Counted from the first letter of the stretch, positions 1-9,005 are shown. The stretch is 64,000 bases of DNA from Lachnospiraceae bacterium UBA935 (GCA_002293525.1 DBDJ01000013.1:1-64000); one strand, 5' to 3'. The notes: generated from the letters alone by a model not told the origin. Program-made: numbers and translations.

Positions 1-72
1 AAATAATAATTTTATAAGAAATATCTCGTCAAAAAATTACCAGTAAAATACGATAACATTTATATTAAACAT

Positions 73-101
73 AAACATATCAAACGCAAACATATCAAAC
101 G
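73..101. repeat. 14-bp direct repeat pair upstream of the ROK gene
   Basis: AAACATATCAAACG occurs at 73-86 and again, identical, at 88-101. The copies are 15 bp apart and lie in a very AT-rich leader with no coding capacity. Such spaced repeats can be regulator binding sites, but no regulator can be assigned from sequence alone. Confidence 0.6.
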
Positions 102-118
102 TATACAGTATAAAAATG

Positions 119-234
119 TATAGTATAAAAATTTTAATACAAAATATGTATTTTATACTATATAATAGGAACAGGAATTATAAAGACTAAATATGGAGCA
201 ATTATTAATTAATAATTAAAATTATTATTTTAAT
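119..234 (+). promoter_or_regulatory. Promoter/operator region of the ROK-GH8-GH4-kinase operon
   Basis: A perfect 12-bp inverted repeat (TATAGTATAAAA at 119-130, TTTTATACTATA at 151-162) is followed by a TATAAT -10 box at 161-166 that overlaps its right arm. The -35 region is weak. A second hairpin (ATTAAAAT at 215-222, ATTTTAAT at 227-234, loop of 4) lies in the leader before the ribosome site GGGAGG. The arrangement fits an autoregulated ROK repressor operator; this is inferred from position only. Confidence 0.5.
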
Positions 235-264
235 AATTATCGATTACTATGGGAGGTTACTAAT

Positions 265-1431
265 ATGAATAATCCTGTTTCTGCCGTAAAAAAAAGCCAC
301 CGTCAAAAAGCCTTTGAACTGTTAGCTGCACAGCGGAAGATTTCCCGGGTAGAGATCGCCAAGGAATTGAACGTCAGTTTGCAGACAGCAATGAAAATTA
401 TGCAGTATTTTACTGATTTTGGATTAGCGGAATGGATGGGTGAAGAAAGTGCCGGGCAAGTAGGGCGCAAACCGCAGGTATATGCCTTTAATCCGGAGAC
501 GGCACATATTATCGCGGTACTTCATGAAGGAAGTATCATCAGTGTGGGCATACTGAATCTGGCGTGTGAACTGCTGGCAGAAGAAACCGCTGAAGTCCGG
601 GGCGGCATTCATGATCTCTTGGTTGATCAGCCTTGCGAAATTGCCGAACGGCTGATCAATGACCTAGCGGAGAGAGGAAGGCCGGTGAACCGGCTACTGG
701 GGATGGGGCTATGTCTGCCCGGCGTCGTGGATGACATACATCAGGAGATATCGTTTGCTCCCAGCTTTGCCCTGAACACCTCTTACCAGATTGAAAACTT
801 GCTCGCGGAAGCCGGTGCTAGGATCGGAGCGCCGGTATATATTGAAAACGACGTGAACGCTGCTGTTTACGGAGAGTTTCACAGCATAAAAGTTGCGGAT
901 ATGGCGTTTATTTCTATCGGCTCCAATGTCGGCATGGGACTGGTACTGGAAGGCAAGCTGCGGCGCGGTCCTTCATTTACAGCAGGAGAAATCGGCCTAA
1001 TGCCCTACGGAGGCGAAATGTCGCCACATCTGTCGCGCAGCATTGAAGAAATGATCGGATTAGAAGCCCTTAAAAAACGTTTTGGTTTTGACAGAAGGTT
1101 CGGGATATCGGAAATGATACCGGAAGCGCGGGCCGTCATGATAGACACGATTTCCGATGTGATAGCAAACATCATCGTCACATGTGCTGCCATGGTTAAT
1201 ATTTCTGATTTTGTATTGGGCGGGCTGACTGTTGACTTGCTGGGCGAAGAATTTTTCGAAACGGTAAGGAGTAAGGCAGGCCGTCTGTCACCTTTCGGCA
1301 TAACCGTGCGGCATCAGAGCGTCACCAGCCCCGCACTGATTGGCGGCACCCGCAAAGTAACCGATATGCGTCTGGAAACATTGTTGGCTCTGGACAGTAC
1401 AGAAGAGAAAAAGGAGGAATTGCAAGAATGA
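265..1431 (+). CDS. ROK-family transcriptional regulator
   Basis: This 388-residue protein has an N-terminal winged-helix HTH (about residues 12-60) followed by a ROK sugar-kinase-like fold. Recognisable ROK segments are the ENDVNAA motif near residue 195 and SIGSNVGMG near 218. The usual cysteine zinc site of many ROK proteins (CxCGxxGC) is not present where expected, after TAGEIGL, so it resembles XylR/NagC-like repressors that lost kinase function. It heads an operon: its stop overlaps the GH8 start as ATGA. It probably senses the sugar released by the downstream glycosidases. The ligand is unknown. Confidence 0.85.
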   Translation: MNNPVSAVKKSHRQKAFELLAAQRKISRVEIAKELNVSLQTAMKIMQYFTDFGLAEWMGEESAGQVGRKPQVYAFNPETAHIIAVLHEGSIISVGILNLACELLAEETAEVRGGIHDLLVDQPCEIAERLINDLAERGRPVNRLLGMGLCLPGVVDDIHQEISFAPSFALNTSYQIENLLAEAGARIGAPVYIENDVNAAVYGEFHSIKVADMAFISIGSNVGMGLVLEGKLRRGPSFTAGEIGLMPYGGEMSPHLSRSIEEMIGLEALKKRFGFDRRFGISEMIPEARAVMIDTISDVIANIIVTCAAMVNISDFVLGGLTVDLLGEEFFETVRSKAGRLSPFGITVRHQSVTSPALIGGTRKVTDMRLETLLALDSTEEKKEELQE

Positions 1432-2930
1432 AAGCAATACAGGCAAACCGAGGTATTATTATTATCATATGCTTATTATTATTTGGTATAATTGCCTTTC
1501 TCATATGGAGAAATGTGACTACTAACGCTACGGCCGCCGCAGCACGGTTACCTTTTCCCCAGCATGATGCCTTGCAGCAGTATGCGGTCCAGCCACTAAA
1601 GCCGCAAAACCAGACTGCCCAAGAGACAGACACCTTGATTCTTGATATGTTCAAACAATTTCTACTAAACGATCTAATCGTAGATGCCAACAGTTCACAG
1701 ACTAAAGAAGATTTCCGGATGGTTATCCGCCATTCCCTAGGATACGAACTGTCACAGGGAGACATCGAATGGTGTCACATAAATGTTTCCGAGTCACAGG
1801 GCTACGGCATGCTGATGATGGTCTATATGGCCGGAAGTGAAACACAACTAAACCTGCCGGCTAACGAATGGATATTCGGCAGTACCAGTCTAAAGGATTA
1901 TTATGATGCAATGCTGCGTGCTGTACAAGCTTATCCCAGTGTAACCGGAAACCGTCTTTTTACCTGGGAACTCAACGGCTACATGGATGATTCCGCCAAG
2001 CCTTACGGATATGCAGAAGAAAACGGCGTAAAAAAAGCACCCTTTACCCAGCCTTCCGACGGCGACAGTGCCACGGACGGTGATATGGATATCATCTTTT
2101 CCCTCCTGCTGGCCGACAAACAATGGGGCAGCGACGGAAGATATAATTACCGTCAGATCGCCCTCGACATGCTGGATGACCTATGGACCTATTGTGTACA
2201 CGATACTTATCATACTTTATTGCTGGGCGACTGGGCAAAAGCATCCGATAATCCGGCGCTTCAAGGCGCTACCCGTCCATCAGACTTCATCCTTACTCAC
2301 TTAAAAGCCTTTAAGGACGCCGATCCGGATCACGACTGGCAGGCCGTCATTGCCGCCACCTATGATGTGATCAGCGATATTATTGCCAGCGAAACCGCTG
2401 CCGGCCACACATACGGACTACTCCCCGACTTTGCGGTCAGGAATGTTGACGGCCAATGGGAAGCCGCCCCGGCCGATCTGCTGGAAGGCAGCGACAATAC
2501 CTTTGCCTATAACGCCTGCCGCGTCCCCTGGCGGCTAGGCACCGACTACCTCCTGTTCGGTGATTACAGCAATGCCGACTTTTCCTTATACAGCGACGTC
2601 ATAGAACCGTTGAGCGGTTTTGCTGACAGCAAAGGAATCGAAAACCTTGGCCCGGTGGAGCTGGACGGCACCGGCGGTGGCGAATCTGATCTTTTCAACT
2701 GGACCGAGCCGGATCTGTTTGCCGCTCCCTTTCTCGTGACCGCCGCGGGAGCCCAGGATCAAGGACAGGTTGACGGATTTTATACCGGCTGGACGACATG
2801 GAAAGATGTCGGCGATGATAACTGGCAGCCGTTTGCGGTAGGGATTGCCACTTATGATGGCGATACATACGGTGATTATATACAGTTTTTGGTTATGTTG
2901 ATCGCGAGCGGGAACTGGTGGCAGCCGTAA
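1428..2930 (+). CDS. Membrane-anchored glycoside hydrolase family 8 enzyme
   Basis: A 500-residue protein with an N-terminal membrane anchor (about residues 9-27) and a secreted-side GH8 (alpha/alpha)6-barrel. The GH8 hallmark VSESQGYGM at 120-128 supplies the likely catalytic acid Glu122. The second hallmark, ATDGDMDI (215-222), contains the conserved aspartates of the active site. GH8 enzymes cut beta-1,4 linkages in cellulose, lichenan, xylan or chitosan; the exact substrate cannot be read from sequence. Its start overlaps the ROK stop, with an AGGAGG site upstream. With the intracellular GH4 and kinase downstream it suggests cell-surface cleavage of a beta-glucan or chitosan-type polymer before uptake. 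No transporter is encoded here. Confidence 0.88.
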   Translation: MKAIQANRGIIIIICLLLFGIIAFLIWRNVTTNATAAAARLPFPQHDALQQYAVQPLKPQNQTAQETDTLILDMFKQFLLNDLIVDANSSQTKEDFRMVIRHSLGYELSQGDIEWCHINVSESQGYGMLMMVYMAGSETQLNLPANEWIFGSTSLKDYYDAMLRAVQAYPSVTGNRLFTWELNGYMDDSAKPYGYAEENGVKKAPFTQPSDGDSATDGDMDIIFSLLLADKQWGSDGRYNYRQIALDMLDDLWTYCVHDTYHTLLLGDWAKASDNPALQGATRPSDFILTHLKAFKDADPDHDWQAVIAATYDVISDIIASETAAGHTYGLLPDFAVRNVDGQWEAAPADLLEGSDNTFAYNACRVPWRLGTDYLLFGDYSNADFSLYSDVIEPLSGFADSKGIENLGPVELDGTGGGESDLFNWTEPDLFAAPFLVTAAGAQDQGQVDGFYTGWTTWKDVGDDNWQPFAVGIATYDGDTYGDYIQFLVMLIASGNWWQP

Positions 2931-2990
2931 GAAATCTGTAGTTAGGAGGTTATCGTTAGACGGTCATCGTCATAGGGGCCGATAAAGGCG

Positions 2991-3046
2991 ATGACTGCAT
3001 AAGCCACCACCCTTGCCCGCATCACATGACTGCATAAGCCATCACC
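2991..3046. repeat. 21-bp direct repeat between GH8 and GH4 genes
   Basis: The sequence ATGACTGCATAAGCCAYCACC appears at 2991-3011 and at 3026-3046 with one mismatch, 35 bp apart, in the 155-bp gap before the GH4 gene. No promoter or terminator is evident in the gap. It may be an operator or a small duplication. Confidence 0.5.
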
Positions 3047-3085
3047 TTTAGCACATACGACTCTTAACAACCAAGGAGGTATACC

Positions 3086-4369
3086 ATGTCAACACTAAAA
3101 GCAACGATTATCGGTGCCGGCAGCACTTATACGCCGGAACTGATCGAAGGATTCATAACCAGACAGGAAGAACTGCCTTTTAACAGCTTTGCCTTGATGG
3201 ATATTGACGAAAAGCGTCTGGAAACCGTCGGTAATCTAGCCAAACGACAGCTGACGGCCGGCGGCTTCAGGGGAAATTTTATCATGACGACAGATTTGAA
3301 TGAGGCCATTGACGAGGCTTCCTTTGTATTCGGGCAGGTTCGTGTCGGCAAGATGGCGGCACGAATCAGTGATGAAAAAATACCGCTTAAATACGGCTGC
3401 CTAGGACAGGAGACCACCGGAGCGGGCGGTTTTATGAAAGCGTTGCGAACCGTACCGGTGATTATGGACGTGGCGGAACGGATAAAGAAGTTTGCTGCCG
3501 ATGACGCTTGGCTGATTAATTTTTCCAACCCTTCCGGAATTATTGCCCAGGCTGTGCTGACTCATACTGATGTCAATATGATCGGCCTATGTAACTGTGC
3601 CATCAATATGGTGAAAGAAATAGAAGATACGATCGGAACCAAGGAATTTGATTATGAATATGTCGGCTTAAACCACTTAAGCTGGGTAACTTCCGTCATT
3701 AAGCACGGGGAGACCGAGAATCTGGTAGCTGCCTTGTCCGGCAAGGCGGGAGCAGCTATGAAAAATGTGCCTGAAATCGAATACGATCCGGCATTGCTAC
3801 GGGCGGTTCCTTATATCCCGTCTTCCTATTTGAGTTATTACTACGCGCGGGAAAAACAGCTTCAAAAATGCCTGCAAGCGGAGCTGACCCGTGGTGAAAT
3901 CTGTCTTGACTTGGAGAAAAAACTGCTTGAGCAATATGCCGATCTTTATCTGACTGACAAGCCTGTGGAACTGGAAAAACGCGGTGGATCACTTTATTCC
4001 ACGGCCGCTGTGTCTGTGGCGGATTCGATTGCCAATGATAAAGGCGATATACATGTTGTGGCTGCCAAAAATGACGGCGCGGTTCCGTTTATGGATGATG
4101 ATGACGTGGTTGAGGTGAAATGCCGGGTGGATAAGAAAGGAATCAGGCCGTTGCCGGTAACGGTATATAATAACTATGTGAGCGGTTTGATGCAGGCGGT
4201 TAAGGCTTATGAAAAGCTCACTGTCGAAGCAGCCATAAACGGAGACAAAGATGCAGCCCTGGCAGCCCTGATGGTGCATCCGCTGATTGGCGATTACGCT
4301 AAGGCAAAACCGATGCTAGATGAGATGCTGGAAGCAAATAAAGAATATTTACCGAGGTTTTTCTTATGA
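3086..4369 (+). CDS. GH4 family 6-phospho-beta-glucosidase (or related 6-phospho-glycosidase)
   Basis: A 427-residue GH4 enzyme, a family that hydrolyses phosphorylated disaccharides by an NAD+ and Mn2+ dependent redox mechanism. The dinucleotide motif GAGSTYTPEL lies at 10-19. QETTGAGGFMKALRTVP (108-124) is the subfamily hallmark. Cys171 in GLCNCAIN and His197 in GLNH are the expected metal ligands. The sequence is closest in style to 6-phospho-beta-glucosidases (LicH/ChbF type), but GH4 specificity is hard to call. An AGGAGG site precedes the ATG. Its stop overlaps the kinase start, pointing to coupled translation. It acts in the cytoplasm on oligosaccharides probably produced by the GH8 enzyme. 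Confidence 0.88.
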   Translation: MSTLKATIIGAGSTYTPELIEGFITRQEELPFNSFALMDIDEKRLETVGNLAKRQLTAGGFRGNFIMTTDLNEAIDEASFVFGQVRVGKMAARISDEKIPLKYGCLGQETTGAGGFMKALRTVPVIMDVAERIKKFAADDAWLINFSNPSGIIAQAVLTHTDVNMIGLCNCAINMVKEIEDTIGTKEFDYEYVGLNHLSWVTSVIKHGETENLVAALSGKAGAAMKNVPEIEYDPALLRAVPYIPSSYLSYYYAREKQLQKCLQAELTRGEICLDLEKKLLEQYADLYLTDKPVELEKRGGSLYSTAAVSVADSIANDKGDIHVVAAKNDGAVPFMDDDDVVEVKCRVDKKGIRPLPVTVYNNYVSGLMQAVKAYEKLTVEAAINGDKDAALAALMVHPLIGDYAKAKPMLDEMLEANKEYLPRFFL

Positions 4370-5400
4370 ATAGTTCTATTGCAGAGATTAATAATACAGA
4401 CAGTGCTGGTAAACTGATAATCGGCATAGACGGCGGCGGCACGAAAAGCCATCTGGGGCTGTTTGACTTACGCGGTAAATGCGTCGGTATCTCCGTTCGC
4501 GGCCCGCTGAACCATGAAAACATGGAGGGCTCTTTTGAAGAACTGGAGAAAGTACTGGCCGGTTATATTATGGAAGCCCTGGATAACGCTGGGGCTAATG
4601 TCGGCGATATACATTATGGCGTCTTCGGATTGGCTGGGGTGGATACGCGCCGACAGCATAAGATAATCTCGGGGATGCTTCGGGAAATCGGCCTGAACCA
4701 GTTCACCTTATGCAACGATGCTTATCTTGGCGTTGCGGCCGGTTGTCCCGAAGGCATCGGCATCTGCGCCATTAATGGTACCGGTTCCACCATGGCGGCG
4801 GTTGACCACAGCGGCGTCCATCTTCAAATAGGCGGCGTCGGGCATATCTCCAATGACTGTGGCGGCAGTGCATGGTATGGTAGGCAAGTCCTTGGGGCGA
4901 TATACGGTGAACTGTTCAAAAGTGAGCAGACCACCTTGTTAAGCAGGATGGTTTTTGACAAACTCGGAATAAGCGATAAAAAGGACTATATCGAATCCAT
5001 AACCAACTGGATCGAAGATGACGAAGTTATTGTCAATTATCTAAACCCACTGGCCTTTGAAGCTGCCGGCATGGGGGATACCGTGGCCACGAATATTTTG
5101 AAAAAATCAGCAAAACATTATGCCGGCGGCATCACACATCTTGTAAATGAACTGGATTTTCCAGAAGACAAGGCTATATATGTGACTTTGGCCGGTTCGG
5201 TTTTTGTAAAAGAAAAAATCCGCATCTTGCCTGACTTGATAGAAGACTTGGTTCAGAACCGCTTAGGTAACCGTGATCTGAGGTTTTTAAGACTTGATAC
5301 CGTTCCTGTAGCCGGCGCGGTCTTCTGGGCCTTTCAAAATATTGGTATCCGCATAAATATGGAATCCATTGTTGCCGCTTTGACTGAGCATTTTAAATAG
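4366..5400 (+). CDS. BadF/BadG-type sugar kinase, N-acetylglucosamine-kinase-like
   Basis: A 344-residue ASKHA-fold kinase with the phosphate-1 motif GIDGGGTKSHLG near residue 20, a second phosphate motif GTGSTMAAV near 138, and the GGVGHISNDCGGSAWYGRQ segment typical of eukaryote-like GlcNAc kinases. It should phosphorylate an amino- or hexose sugar with ATP in the cytoplasm. The start codon overlaps the GH4 stop (ATGA). Together with GH8 and GH4 this hints at chitosan or glucosamine-containing oligosaccharides, but glucose is possible too. No terminator was seen after it. Confidence 0.8.
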   Translation: MNSSIAEINNTDSAGKLIIGIDGGGTKSHLGLFDLRGKCVGISVRGPLNHENMEGSFEELEKVLAGYIMEALDNAGANVGDIHYGVFGLAGVDTRRQHKIISGMLREIGLNQFTLCNDAYLGVAAGCPEGIGICAINGTGSTMAAVDHSGVHLQIGGVGHISNDCGGSAWYGRQVLGAIYGELFKSEQTTLLSRMVFDKLGISDKKDYIESITNWIEDDEVIVNYLNPLAFEAAGMGDTVATNILKKSAKHYAGGITHLVNELDFPEDKAIYVTLAGSVFVKEKIRILPDLIEDLVQNRLGNRDLRFLRLDTVPVAGAVFWAFQNIGIRINMESIVAALTEHFK

Positions 5401-5466
5401 ATATATCGCAAATCTTGTCGATGCGGATATTATTTGGCATAAAATGGAATTAATTTATAAAAACTA

Positions 5467-5505
5467 CTGTTAATATTTTAGTTTTAATGTATAATTAATT
5501 AAAAC
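5467..5505 (+). promoter_or_regulatory. Promoter with flanking inverted repeat upstream of agrB-like gene
   Basis: A perfect TATAAT -10 box at 5490-5495 has a weak -35 (CTGTTA, 5467-5472) at 17 bp. The -10 box sits between the arms of a perfect inverted repeat, GTTTTAAT (5481-5488) and ATTAAAAC (5498-5505). A protein bound there would block the promoter. Which regulator binds is unknown. Confidence 0.55.
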
Positions 5506-5588
5506 GTTTATTAACAGTGATTTTATATTACCAAAATGGCCAATAAGAAAAGCAATGTTTATTACCATTAAGGGGGAAGGCGGGATAA

Positions 5589-6179
5589 ATGTTAACAAAA
5601 GCAGCGCAAAAAATAACTGACAAGATGATTGTGCAGGATGTAATTATTGAAGAGGATCGTGAGTTATATGAATATGGCATGGTTCAGGGTGTTATCATGG
5701 TGATCAACTGGCTCACCGCTATCCTGATCGGTGCCATTTTAAATATGGTCTGGCAGACCGTAGCTTACTTGATCATGTTTACACCGGTCAGGATCTACGC
5801 CGGCGGATTTCATGCCAAAACTCAGCTTCAGTGCTACTTTATCACTTCGTTATTTCAGTTTGGGATCATGGCCGGCATCAAATATCTGCCGTTTACTTGG
5901 CTGGCCTATCTTATCATAGTCCTGATTGCAGTATTCTGCATGTTTTTTATTGCACCTCTGGAGGCGGAAAATAAACCGATGACCGCTGAGGAACACATAA
6001 AATACGGAGGCATAGCCAGAAGAAACTGGATTATTGAAGCCATTGTAATGGCGGCCTGTTTCCTGTTAGGATGGGACATGATGTGCCGGGTTATCGCCGC
6101 AAGCTTTGCCATGGTCAGCCTGCTGCTGATCATGGGCAAAATATTCCATAAGAAAAAGAACGTTCAAGCATATGATTAG
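5589..6179 (+). CDS. agrB: AgrB-family peptide-processing membrane protease
   Basis: A 196-residue, multi-pass membrane protein with the AgrB active-site layout: His75 in YAGGFHAKT and Cys82 in LQCY, inside the first half, followed by hydrophobic helices. AgrB proteases cut and cyclise the AgrD pro-peptide to make a quorum-sensing signal. The ribosome site AAGGGGGAAGG precedes the ATG. Unusually, no credible agrD follows or precedes it, and the next gene is a 123-residue protein unlike AgrD. An AgrC-like GHKL kinase exists 12 kb away at 17911-19176 but is paired with an AraC regulator. Function in signalling is therefore inferred from the protease alone. Confidence 0.85.
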   Translation: MLTKAAQKITDKMIVQDVIIEEDRELYEYGMVQGVIMVINWLTAILIGAILNMVWQTVAYLIMFTPVRIYAGGFHAKTQLQCYFITSLFQFGIMAGIKYLPFTWLAYLIIVLIAVFCMFFIAPLEAENKPMTAEEHIKYGGIARRNWIIEAIVMAACFLLGWDMMCRVIAASFAMVSLLLIMGKIFHKKKNVQAYD

Positions 6180-6309
6180 TTAAAAAATAGGCGTACTGCA
6201 AATAAGGGCATATAAATGTGTTTTTAGGGATAGGAACGGTCAGTATGGGGAATTTCAACTATAATATAACAAAATAACATGCCGTCCAGATATTTGTAAA
6301 GGGGGAATT

Positions 6310-6681
6310 ATGGTTAAGAATTTTGATGGGAAAGGTAGTATTTATTTAAAGACTCCGCTAATCGAAAGATTTCATTTAATTCCATTAATGTCGGTTTTGT
6401 GCTTTTTTTTCTTATTTACTTTAATCATTATGGCAGAAATGGCAAGACCCGATCCGGCACCGGACAGAATCTGTCAGTTTTTGGAATGGAAAGGCTATGA
6501 TGCAGATAATGTCGTTTTCGAATTAGTCAGGGCTAGGGCTGGCTATATGCCGGATATCTATCGCTCAAGTGAACCAATCACCTATGAAAACCGGGATACG
6601 CAGCTGTGGGCCGTGCGGTGCATGGCGATAAATACCAAGGTGTATTATAGCATTCAGCCCTATTATGGAGAATCCCCTTAA
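6310..6681 (+). CDS. Small membrane-anchored protein of unknown function
   Basis: This 123-residue protein has one clear membrane segment at about residues 25-43 and an extracellular or cytoplasmic tail of about 80 residues with two cysteines. A GGGGG-type ribosome site precedes the ATG. I recognise no family. It follows the agrB-like gene by 130 bp in the same direction and may belong to its transcript, but its size and sequence do not fit an AgrD pro-peptide. Confidence 0.6.
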   Translation: MVKNFDGKGSIYLKTPLIERFHLIPLMSVLCFFFLFTLIIMAEMARPDPAPDRICQFLEWKGYDADNVVFELVRARAGYMPDIYRSSEPITYENRDTQLWAVRCMAINTKVYYSIQPYYGESP

Positions 6682-6688
6682 GTTTTAA

Positions 6689-6712
6689 CAGCCGAAATAA
6701 TAATGGCGGCTG
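6689..6712. terminator. Stem-loop between convergent genes
   Basis: CAGCCG (6689-6694) pairs with CGGCTG (6707-6712) across a 12-nt loop, exactly in the 32-bp gap between two convergent genes. The U-tracts on either side are weak, so it is a plausible but unproven bidirectional terminator. Confidence 0.4.
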
Positions 6713-6713
6713 A

Positions 6714-7850
6714 TTAGTTCAGCTTTGTCACAAAGTCAGCCATCGCTTCCGATATCCTGATCTGCTGTGGGCACACGGCTTCGCAGCTCTTGCAGGCAGC
6801 ACATGCTCCGGGACGCTTCCCCTCCGGCAGTGCCGCGACCGCCATCGGCGCGATGAAGCCGGATACTGTGGAGCAATGCTCGTTATACAGACCGATCAGC
6901 ATAGGAATATCCAGCCCTTGCGGGCAATGGTCGGCACAGTAGCGACAGGCGGTACATGGCAGTGCCGTCCTTTTCATTATCCTATCGGCGATGCCTTGCA
7001 AGGCGTCCATTTCTGCCTTATTGAGCGGTTTTCTTTCTTTATAAGACGTGATGTTTTCCCTTATTTGCTCATAACTGGAAGCGCCGGACAGGGACAGGGT
7101 AACGCCGGGGAGGGACTGCTGGAAACGCAGCGCCCAGGCGGGAACCGTTTCATCCGGACGCAGCGCCTTGAGTATCGCGGCATCTTCGTCGGGCAAAGCC
7201 GCAAGCTGCCCGCCGCGCATCGGTTCCATCACCCACACGGGAAGATGATATTCGTCCAGCAATTCGATCTTGTCTTTTGCCTTCTGGAACGTCCAATCCA
7301 AGTAATTCAGCTGAATCTGGCCGAACTCCAGCTTTTCACCATAGGCATCAAGAAACCGCTTCATCACATCATAGCTTCCGTGGGCAGAAAAGCCCAAGTG
7401 CTTAATCCTACCTGCCTCATGCTGTTTTACCAGATATTCATATGTACCGTATGTCTCTTCATCCATGTATGACTCAATGTTCATTTCACAGACATTGTGA
7501 AACAGGTAAAAATCAAAGTATTCTACCCCGCAGCGTTTCAGCTGTTCTTCAAAGATAGGCTCGGCCTTGCCAAAATTAGCAAGATCATAGCCGGGAAACT
7601 TATTCGCAAGATACCATGTGTCCCGCGGATGCTTTGCCAGCGCACGGCCGATGACGACCTCCGACTGCCCGCTGTGATAACCCCACGCCGTGTCAAAATA
7701 GTTGACGCCTTGCGCAATGGCATAATCTACCATTTTTCCCACTTCGGCCTCGTCAATAGGGGCATCCCATTCACCTCCAACCGTCGGCAGGCGCATGGTC
7801 CCCAGACCCAGCGCCGATAGTTTTATATCACCAAAGTCGTTATAGATCAT
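6714..7850 (-). CDS. Aldo/keto reductase with C-terminal 2x[4Fe-4S] ferredoxin domain
   Basis: A 378-residue protein: an AKR TIM barrel (about 1-280) with the catalytic set Asp and Tyr in YFDTAWGYHSG, Lys in YLANKFP and His in FYLFHNV, then a ferredoxin-like tail. The tail has CTACRYCADHCP from about 299 and CAACKSCEAVCP from about 350, enough for two 4Fe-4S clusters. This fused architecture is common in anaerobic Firmicutes, and its substrates are mostly unknown. An AAGGAGGAG ribosome site precedes the start. It is transcribed alone from a clear promoter at 7919-7946. Confidence 0.9.
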   Translation of the reverse strand: MIYNDFGDIKLSALGLGTMRLPTVGGEWDAPIDEAEVGKMVDYAIAQGVNYFDTAWGYHSGQSEVVIGRALAKHPRDTWYLANKFPGYDLANFGKAEPIFEEQLKRCGVEYFDFYLFHNVCEMNIESYMDEETYGTYEYLVKQHEAGRIKHLGFSAHGSYDVMKRFLDAYGEKLEFGQIQLNYLDWTFQKAKDKIELLDEYHLPVWVMEPMRGGQLAALPDEDAAILKALRPDETVPAWALRFQQSLPGVTLSLSGASSYEQIRENITSYKERKPLNKAEMDALQGIADRIMKRTALPCTACRYCADHCPQGLDIPMLIGLYNEHCSTVSGFIAPMAVAALPEGKRPGACAACKSCEAVCPQQIRISEAMADFVTKLN

Positions 7851-7918
7851 TTCCCGCTCCTCCTTTTATGTTGTTACTTGCTTCTTTTTGTTGTATGCAA
7901 GTGCTTAAGCTTTTAATT

Positions 7919-7950
7919 ATTATACCATAGGTGATTGTAATTGCAATTAC
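7919..7950 (-). promoter_or_regulatory. Promoter of the aldo/keto reductase gene with palindromic operator
   Basis: On the minus strand, a -35 TTGCAA (7941-7946) and a perfect -10 TATAAT (7919-7924) are 16 bp apart. The -35 is the centre of a perfect 14-bp palindrome, GTAATTGCAATTAC (7937-7950), a likely repressor site. The regulator is not identifiable. Confidence 0.65.
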
Positions 7951-7952
7951 CA

Positions 7953-9005
7953 TTAATCTTTAATTTCAAAAGAATTTATTAAACCGGCTGCTTCTGATGA
8001 TTCTTCATCATCTCCTACTAAGATTTCGTAGATTATGTCGTCTACCCGAGTGCAATATAAGTCGCAATATTGTATTATTTCATTACCGTCTACGTCAATT
8101 GTAGCAGTACCTTGTAATTTTGTAAATTCATGGCCGGCAATAACTATGTCTTCCACAGATGGATTCATTTCAGCGTTTAATGTCTCTTGAAAATCCTGTT
8201 TTAATACTTCAATATATTGATCCCTTGTAATAGAAGGATCCAATAACTGTCCAGCCGATATGATAACATAGGATATTGAGGTAGTAGAAGCGCAAAACAT
8301 TTCAACCTCTTCATCAGTCAATACATCCGTATTTTCCACACCGAGGGCGGCTGAGTCCTCTTCGGCTGCTGTATTATCTTCGGCAGCTCTGGCCTCTACA
8401 TCCTCACTATATGCCTCCAGTTCCTCTTCTGTCAGCAGTCTAAATCCATCCGGCGCGGTAAAACGTATTCCCATCCAGTCATTTTCATAAGTATTATTGT
8501 CGATCATATTTCCCTTGATATAAGCTCCCCTTTGTGCCTCGTTCATCAGCGGCGCCCTCATATCGCCGGTGTTCTGATATTCGTAGGTACCGTTACGAAG
8601 GGTAAACGTAGTATACAGAGCCAAGGTCTTGCCGTCGGCGGTAAGGGATCCGTACTCAGCATATTCATAATTCGCTTCCGGAAAATAAAAGCCGGCACCA
8701 TCCGGGGTAATGATCGACACCCACATAAGACTGCTGTCCTTAACATATTTATCCGCAAATTCCTTTAGCTGGCCGACAGAAATGGTCAGTTTGTCTGACG
8801 GTATCTCTATGTAGCCACGCTGGCCGGATACCGCGCCGTTTTCATCTGTTACATCCTGCTGTTTAAAGTCGGCATCCATCAGCGGATTGGCGGCCGCCGT
8901 CTGCTGCTGCCGCACTTCCCCATAGACTATATAGCCAACAATTCCCACACTTATTATTAAGAAAGCTATTAATATACTGCTCCATACAGCAAACCCTGTT
9001 CTCAT
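7953..9005 (-). CDS. Membrane-anchored protein of unknown function
   Basis: About 350 residues: an N-terminal membrane anchor right after the chosen ATG, a 45-residue linker, then an extracellular domain. The middle has an acidic, Glu/Ala-rich stretch (AARAAEDNTAAEEDSAA). The C-terminal portion with TKLQGTATI and CDLYCTRVDDIIYEI looks like a small beta-sandwich of the PsbP/DUF1795 kind, which is only an impression. An upstream in-frame ATG at 9065 is possible; neither start has a strong ribosome site, and I prefer 9005 because it puts the anchor at the N-terminus. It lies downstream of the ABC transporter genes and could be accessory to them. Confidence 0.6.
   Translation of the reverse strand: MRTGFAVWSSILIAFLIISVGIVGYIVYGEVRQQQTAAANPLMDADFKQQDVTDENGAVSGQRGYIEIPSDKLTISVGQLKEFADKYVKDSSLMWVSIITPDGAGFYFPEANYEYAEYGSLTADGKTLALYTTFTLRNGTYEYQNTGDMRAPLMNEAQRGAYIKGNMIDNNTYENDWMGIRFTAPDGFRLLTEEELEAYSEDVEARAAEDNTAAEEDSAALGVENTDVLTDEEVEMFCASTTSISYVIISAGQLLDPSITRDQYIEVLKQDFQETLNAEMNPSVEDIVIAGHEFTKLQGTATIDVDGNEIIQYCDLYCTRVDDIIYEILVGDDEESSEAAGLINSFEIKD

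Noticed and set aside
6218..6277. A 19-codon GTG-started reading frame after agrB with an AAGGG site, as possible agrD
   Set aside because: It has no cysteine and no charged C-terminal tail typical of AgrD; too short to credit.
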